From NCBI GenBank assembly GCA_965243325.1, contig CBDEUQ010000003.1, forward strand, positions 1,302,001 through 1,366,000: a stretch of 64,000 nt of DNA. Reading direction: 5' to 3'. The notes below the pieces were generated by a model, which was not told the origin of the DNA, did not search any database, and worked only from the letters and a program-made list of their open reading frames with translations. Position numbers and translations under genes: made by a program. Source of the DNA: JANQOH01 sp965243325 (GTDB taxonomy: Bacteria > Pseudomonadota > Alphaproteobacteria > UBA7887). Shown in pieces: positions 61,509 to 64,000 of the stretch (within the stretch, counting starts at the first letter, position 1; every line of letters starts with the position of its first letter).

Positions 61509-62996
61509 TCAGGCGATCACGCTGACCGGCGGCGCTTGCGCGAACCACTCCGGGCGCTCGGCCTCCACCACTGCGGCGAGACGGAGCAGCAGGTCCTCGC
61601 GGCCCGGTCCGGCGTAGAGCATGGCGCCGACCGGCAGGCCGTCGCGGTCCCAGCCCGCGGGCAGGGAGATGCCGGGCAGGCCCGCCTCGTTGCCGGGCAT
61701 GGTGTAGCGGCAGGCGTCGGCGAGACGCCCGACCCAGGCTTCGAGCGCATCGTCGTGGAGGAGGCTGTAGGGGCCGTTCGCAACCGGCACGCGAATCGCG
61801 TGGGTGGGGCAGAGCAGCAGGTCGGCACGGTCGAAGAAGCCTGCGAGCTTGCGGGTCACGACGTTGTTGTCGGCCATCGCCTGGAGCAGATCGAGAGTGG
61901 AGTACGAGCGCGCGCCCTCGACGTGGCGCCAGGCGATGGGCGAGAGCAGCTCTTCGAGCGGCGTGCCGGGGGCGTGTAGATCGGCCAGAGGCAGGTAGTT
62001 CATCCGGGAGCAGATCCACTGGGTGATGTAGCCCTTCCACATGGCCGGCCAGTCACACAGATCCGCGTCGTCGACCTCCTCGACGTGGTGTCCGAGACCT
62101 TCCAGCACATGTGCGAACTCCCGAACCTTGGCCGCGATCTCGGGATCGCAGGCCCCTTCCCGGCCCCAAGGCCCGGTGGAGAGCGCGATGCGGAGGCGCA
62201 CGGGCGCACGCGCGAGCCCTTCGAGCCAGGAGCCTTCGGGCGGAGCCATGGGATAGAAGGTGCCGCCGGTCGGCTTGCGGTGCAGGTAGTCGAGCACCGC
62301 GGCGCTGTCGCGCACGGAGCGGGTGACCACCCCCTCGACTGCGATGCGCCACGTGTACTCGCTGTGGTTCTGCGGCATCGAGACCCGCCCCCTCGAAGCC
62401 TTCAGTCCCACCAGTCCGCAGTACGAGGCGGGGATTCGGGTCGAGCCGCCGCCGTCCGAGGCCATGGAGATCGGGGTCACGCCCGCCGCGACGAGGGCGG
62501 CGGAGCCCCCCGAGGAGCCGCCCGGCGTGCGCTCCAGGTTCCACGGATTGCGGGTCACCTTGGTCCGATCGAGGTGGGCGGTGGCGGTGTCGAAGGTCAT
62601 GCCGAACTCGGGCGTGGTCGAGCGCCCGAGCGGGATCAGGCCGGCGCGCAGGAAGTTCTCGACGAGCGGGTCGGTGACTTCCGATACGTTGCCTCGCATC
62701 AGGCGCGAGCCTGCCTCCTGGGTGCGCCCGGCCATGCGTGAGCCGAGGTCCTTGAGGAACAGGGGCACGCCGTAGAGCGCGCCGTCTCGCGCCGGCCGGT
62801 CGGCATTGGCGTCCTGCGCCACGTTCTCGAAGATTTCGAGCACGCCTTCGAGCCGGGCGTCCAGGAGTTCCACCGCCGCGACCGCCTGGGCGACCACTTC
62901 GTCCACCCGCAGCTCCCCTCCGCGCACGCGCCCGGCAAGGGCAATACCATCGTGTGCGAACCACTCCGTCCAGCTCATCGCCAGTTGCTGACTCAT
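61509..62996 (-). CDS. Amidase signature family enzyme
   Basis: A 495-residue amidase. The Ser-cisSer-Lys triad is K82 (FLKDLGSR), S161 (GGSSGGSAA) and S185 (DGGGSTRIPA), at the usual spacing. The C-terminal part has LLLCPTHAIRVP and TMPGNEAGLPGISLPAGWD. It is closer to general or fatty-acid-type amidases than to GatA, which would lie with gatB and gatC. The substrate is unknown. The upstream neighbour on the strand is 430 bp away, so it has its own promoter. Confidence 0.92.
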   Translation of the reverse strand: MSQQLAMSWTEWFAHDGIALAGRVRGGELRVDEVVAQAVAAVELLDARLEGVLEIFENVAQDANADRPARDGALYGVPLFLKDLGSRMAGRTQEAGSRLMRGNVSEVTDPLVENFLRAGLIPLGRSTTPEFGMTFDTATAHLDRTKVTRNPWNLERTPGGSSGGSAALVAAGVTPISMASDGGGSTRIPASYCGLVGLKASRGRVSMPQNHSEYTWRIAVEGVVTRSVRDSAAVLDYLHRKPTGGTFYPMAPPEGSWLEGLARAPVRLRIALSTGPWGREGACDPEIAAKVREFAHVLEGLGHHVEEVDDADLCDWPAMWKGYITQWICSRMNYLPLADLHAPGTPLEELLSPIAWRHVEGARSYSTLDLLQAMADNNVVTRKLAGFFDRADLLLCPTHAIRVPVANGPYSLLHDDALEAWVGRLADACRYTMPGNEAGLPGISLPAGWDRDGLPVGAMLYAGPGREDLLLRLAAVVEAERPEWFAQAPPVSVIA

Positions 62997-63429
62997 CGTT
63001 CCTGAACTCCTGCCTTGTCGTGTCTTGCTGGTTGGTCCCCAGGTCCATCGGAATCATGAACCGCCCGCGCACCGCTCGCCACATCCACGGGCCGTCATGC
63101 CGATGGACTCCTGCTCAGTGGAAATGGCCCCGACCGATCGCTTGTCGTGGACTCCCGCCACCAAGGGAATGACGGAGTCTGTTTGGCTCTGTTGCAGATC
63201 TGACGAAGGCGTGTGGTGACCAAGCTGAACGGGGGATAGACACGGGCGTTTGTCGCAAGAGCCGGAACGCCGGGCGGCCTTGATCTCGACTCGGCGTTCT
63301 CAGGCGGGACGACGGCCGATGTGGCGGCCGCTCTGTCGGACACGTGTCAGGTGACGGGGGAGGTCTCCAGGGTGGCGCAAGCGACCTTCTCGCCGCGAGG
63401 CCACGAACGACGACGAGTCGCCCGAGCAC
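62997..63429. other. Intergenic region with one REP-like inverted repeat
   Basis: About 430 bp with no supported gene. Near 63150-63179 GACTCC and GGAGTC enclose CCACCAAGGGAATGAC, which looks like the hairpin elements of the kind GATTCCCGC...GGGAATGAC that are scattered between genes in many proteobacteria. The amidase promoter should lie at the left end. Confidence 0.4.
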
Positions 63430-63675
63430 CTAGCGGAGGCGGATGTGCAGGCGCCAGGCGCCTGCGGCGTCGTCCTCCGGCGCCAGCGACAGGACCTCGT
63501 GGCCCATCTCGGTCACCGAGCGCGGGACGTTGTCGAGCGGCTCGCCGGGGTTCAGCCTGACCTCCAGGCATTCGCCCGCCGCCATCCTTTCGAGCGCGAG
63601 CTTCGTGCGCACGAACGTCATCGGGCACACATAGCGCGTGATGTCGAGCGTCCGGTCGGCCGCGGGCGGCGGCAT
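63430..63675 (-). CDS. TusA-family sulfur-carrier-like protein
   Basis: An 81-residue protein. The active cysteine lies in the C-P motif of LDITRYVCPMTFVRTKLALE, and GECLEVRLNPGEPLDNVPRS is the typical second half. TusA relatives pass persulfide sulfur to tRNA thiolation or cofactor synthesis. The ATG at 63675 lies five bases after the hspQ stop, so the two are co-transcribed. Confidence 0.9.
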   Translation of the reverse strand: MPPPAADRTLDITRYVCPMTFVRTKLALERMAAGECLEVRLNPGEPLDNVPRSVTEMGHEVLSLAPEDDAAGAWRLHIRLR

Positions 63676-63680
63676 CGGAG

Positions 63681-64000
63681 TCAGTTGGCGTGGTTCGCGC
63701 GCAGCACGTAGCGGCCGTCGCGCAGGCCGTCGAACATCCGCGCCGTGTCGGGGTGGCCGACCGGGCCGGAATCGGAGTCCGGCAGAAGGTTCTGTTCCGA
63801 GACGTAGGCGATGTAGGTCGTGTCGTCGTTCTCGGCGAGCAGATGGTAGAACGGCTGGTCCTTCCGCGGCCTCACGTCGGCAGGGATCGAGCGGTACCAT
63901 TCCTCCGTGTTCGCGAACTCCGGATCGACGTCGAAAATGACGCCGCGGAACGGATGGATGCGGTGGCGGACGATGGCGCCGATCTGGAACTTGGCCTGGC
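63681..64000 (-). CDS. hspQ: Heat-shock protein HspQ (YccV), 3' part
   Basis: The frame enters from beyond the right end of the window and covers about 105 residues. KFQIGAIVRHRIHPFRGVIF, then TEEWYRSIPADVRPRKDQPF and YHLLAENDDTTYIAYVSEQN are a direct match to the hemimethylated-DNA-binding/HspQ family, which modulates Lon protease. Only the first few residues are off the edge. Confidence 0.93.
   Translation of the reverse strand, partial: QAKFQIGAIVRHRIHPFRGVIFDVDPEFANTEEWYRSIPADVRPRKDQPFYHLLAENDDTTYIAYVSEQNLLPDSDSGPVGHPDTARMFDGLRDGRYVLRANHAN

Overview
The window is GC-rich (mostly about 65-70 percent by eye), densely coded chromosomal DNA with frequent GTG starts and 4-base ATGA/GTGA overlaps. 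The core gene order points to an alphaproteobacterium, probably Rhodospirillales-like: nadD-rsfS-gpmI-envC-ctpA-nudH/rppH, sdhC-sdhD-sdhA-sdhB, a TRAP solute receptor, two phytanoyl-CoA dioxygenases and a Zur next to folE. The genus cannot be named from the sequence alone.

Layout. 1-4.3 kb is a decayed mobile element on the minus strand: three ribbon-helix-helix mobilisation-type genes, a relaxase cut off at its conserved FSAPK motif, and two overlapping tyrosine recombinases. 4.3-6.4 kb holds an autotransporter-like gene that has lost its 5' end. 6.5-19.9 kb is housekeeping and catabolic: zapE, mmsA, a TRAP receptor, a Ca/Na exchanger, succinate dehydrogenase, an SDR, a crotonase, a PhyH dioxygenase, and a PQQ sugar dehydrogenase with a cytochrome c. 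20-24.4 kb holds an orphan Phd/YefM antitoxin with a vapC stump, and pepN split by a complete IS256-family element with a perfect 9-bp target duplication. 24.4-29.9 kb is the conserved cell-envelope and RNA-processing cluster nudH-ctpA-envC-gpmI-rsfS-nadD.

30-36 kb is an accessory graveyard: a secreted nuclease without a good start, an orphan XRE regulator, remnants of a GNAT toxin, a SRAP (YedK) protein, a DUF3800 protein and an integrase, an apparently intact RES-Xre toxin-antitoxin pair, a low-GC membrane protein and a decayed second transposase. 36-48.7 kb holds a full-length autotransporter, a glycosyltransferase, a DMT transporter, a Bax-inhibitor-like protein, tRNA-Lys(CTT), an M48 lipoprotein peptidase, a MetE-like methyltransferase, a tauABC-like ABC operon with a VOC protein as fourth gene, and a DUF192 protein.

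48.7-53.5 kb holds a hicA-hicB pair whose antitoxin carries an extra winged-helix-like domain and whose promoter carries a perfect 15-bp palindrome, then metC, then a low-GC two-gene island (SAMHD1-type HD phosphohydrolase plus a YwgA-like protein) that cuts into an arsC gene. This pair is the best candidate for an under-described system, possibly anti-phage nucleotide depletion. 53.6-64 kb returns to metabolism and regulation: GNAT, class III aminotransferase, folE/zur sharing a palindromic operator, a Rossmann-SAF oxidoreductase, a second PhyH protein, a phosphatase fused to a truncated ADP-ribosylglycohydrolase, an amidase, a TusA-like protein and the 3' part of hspQ.
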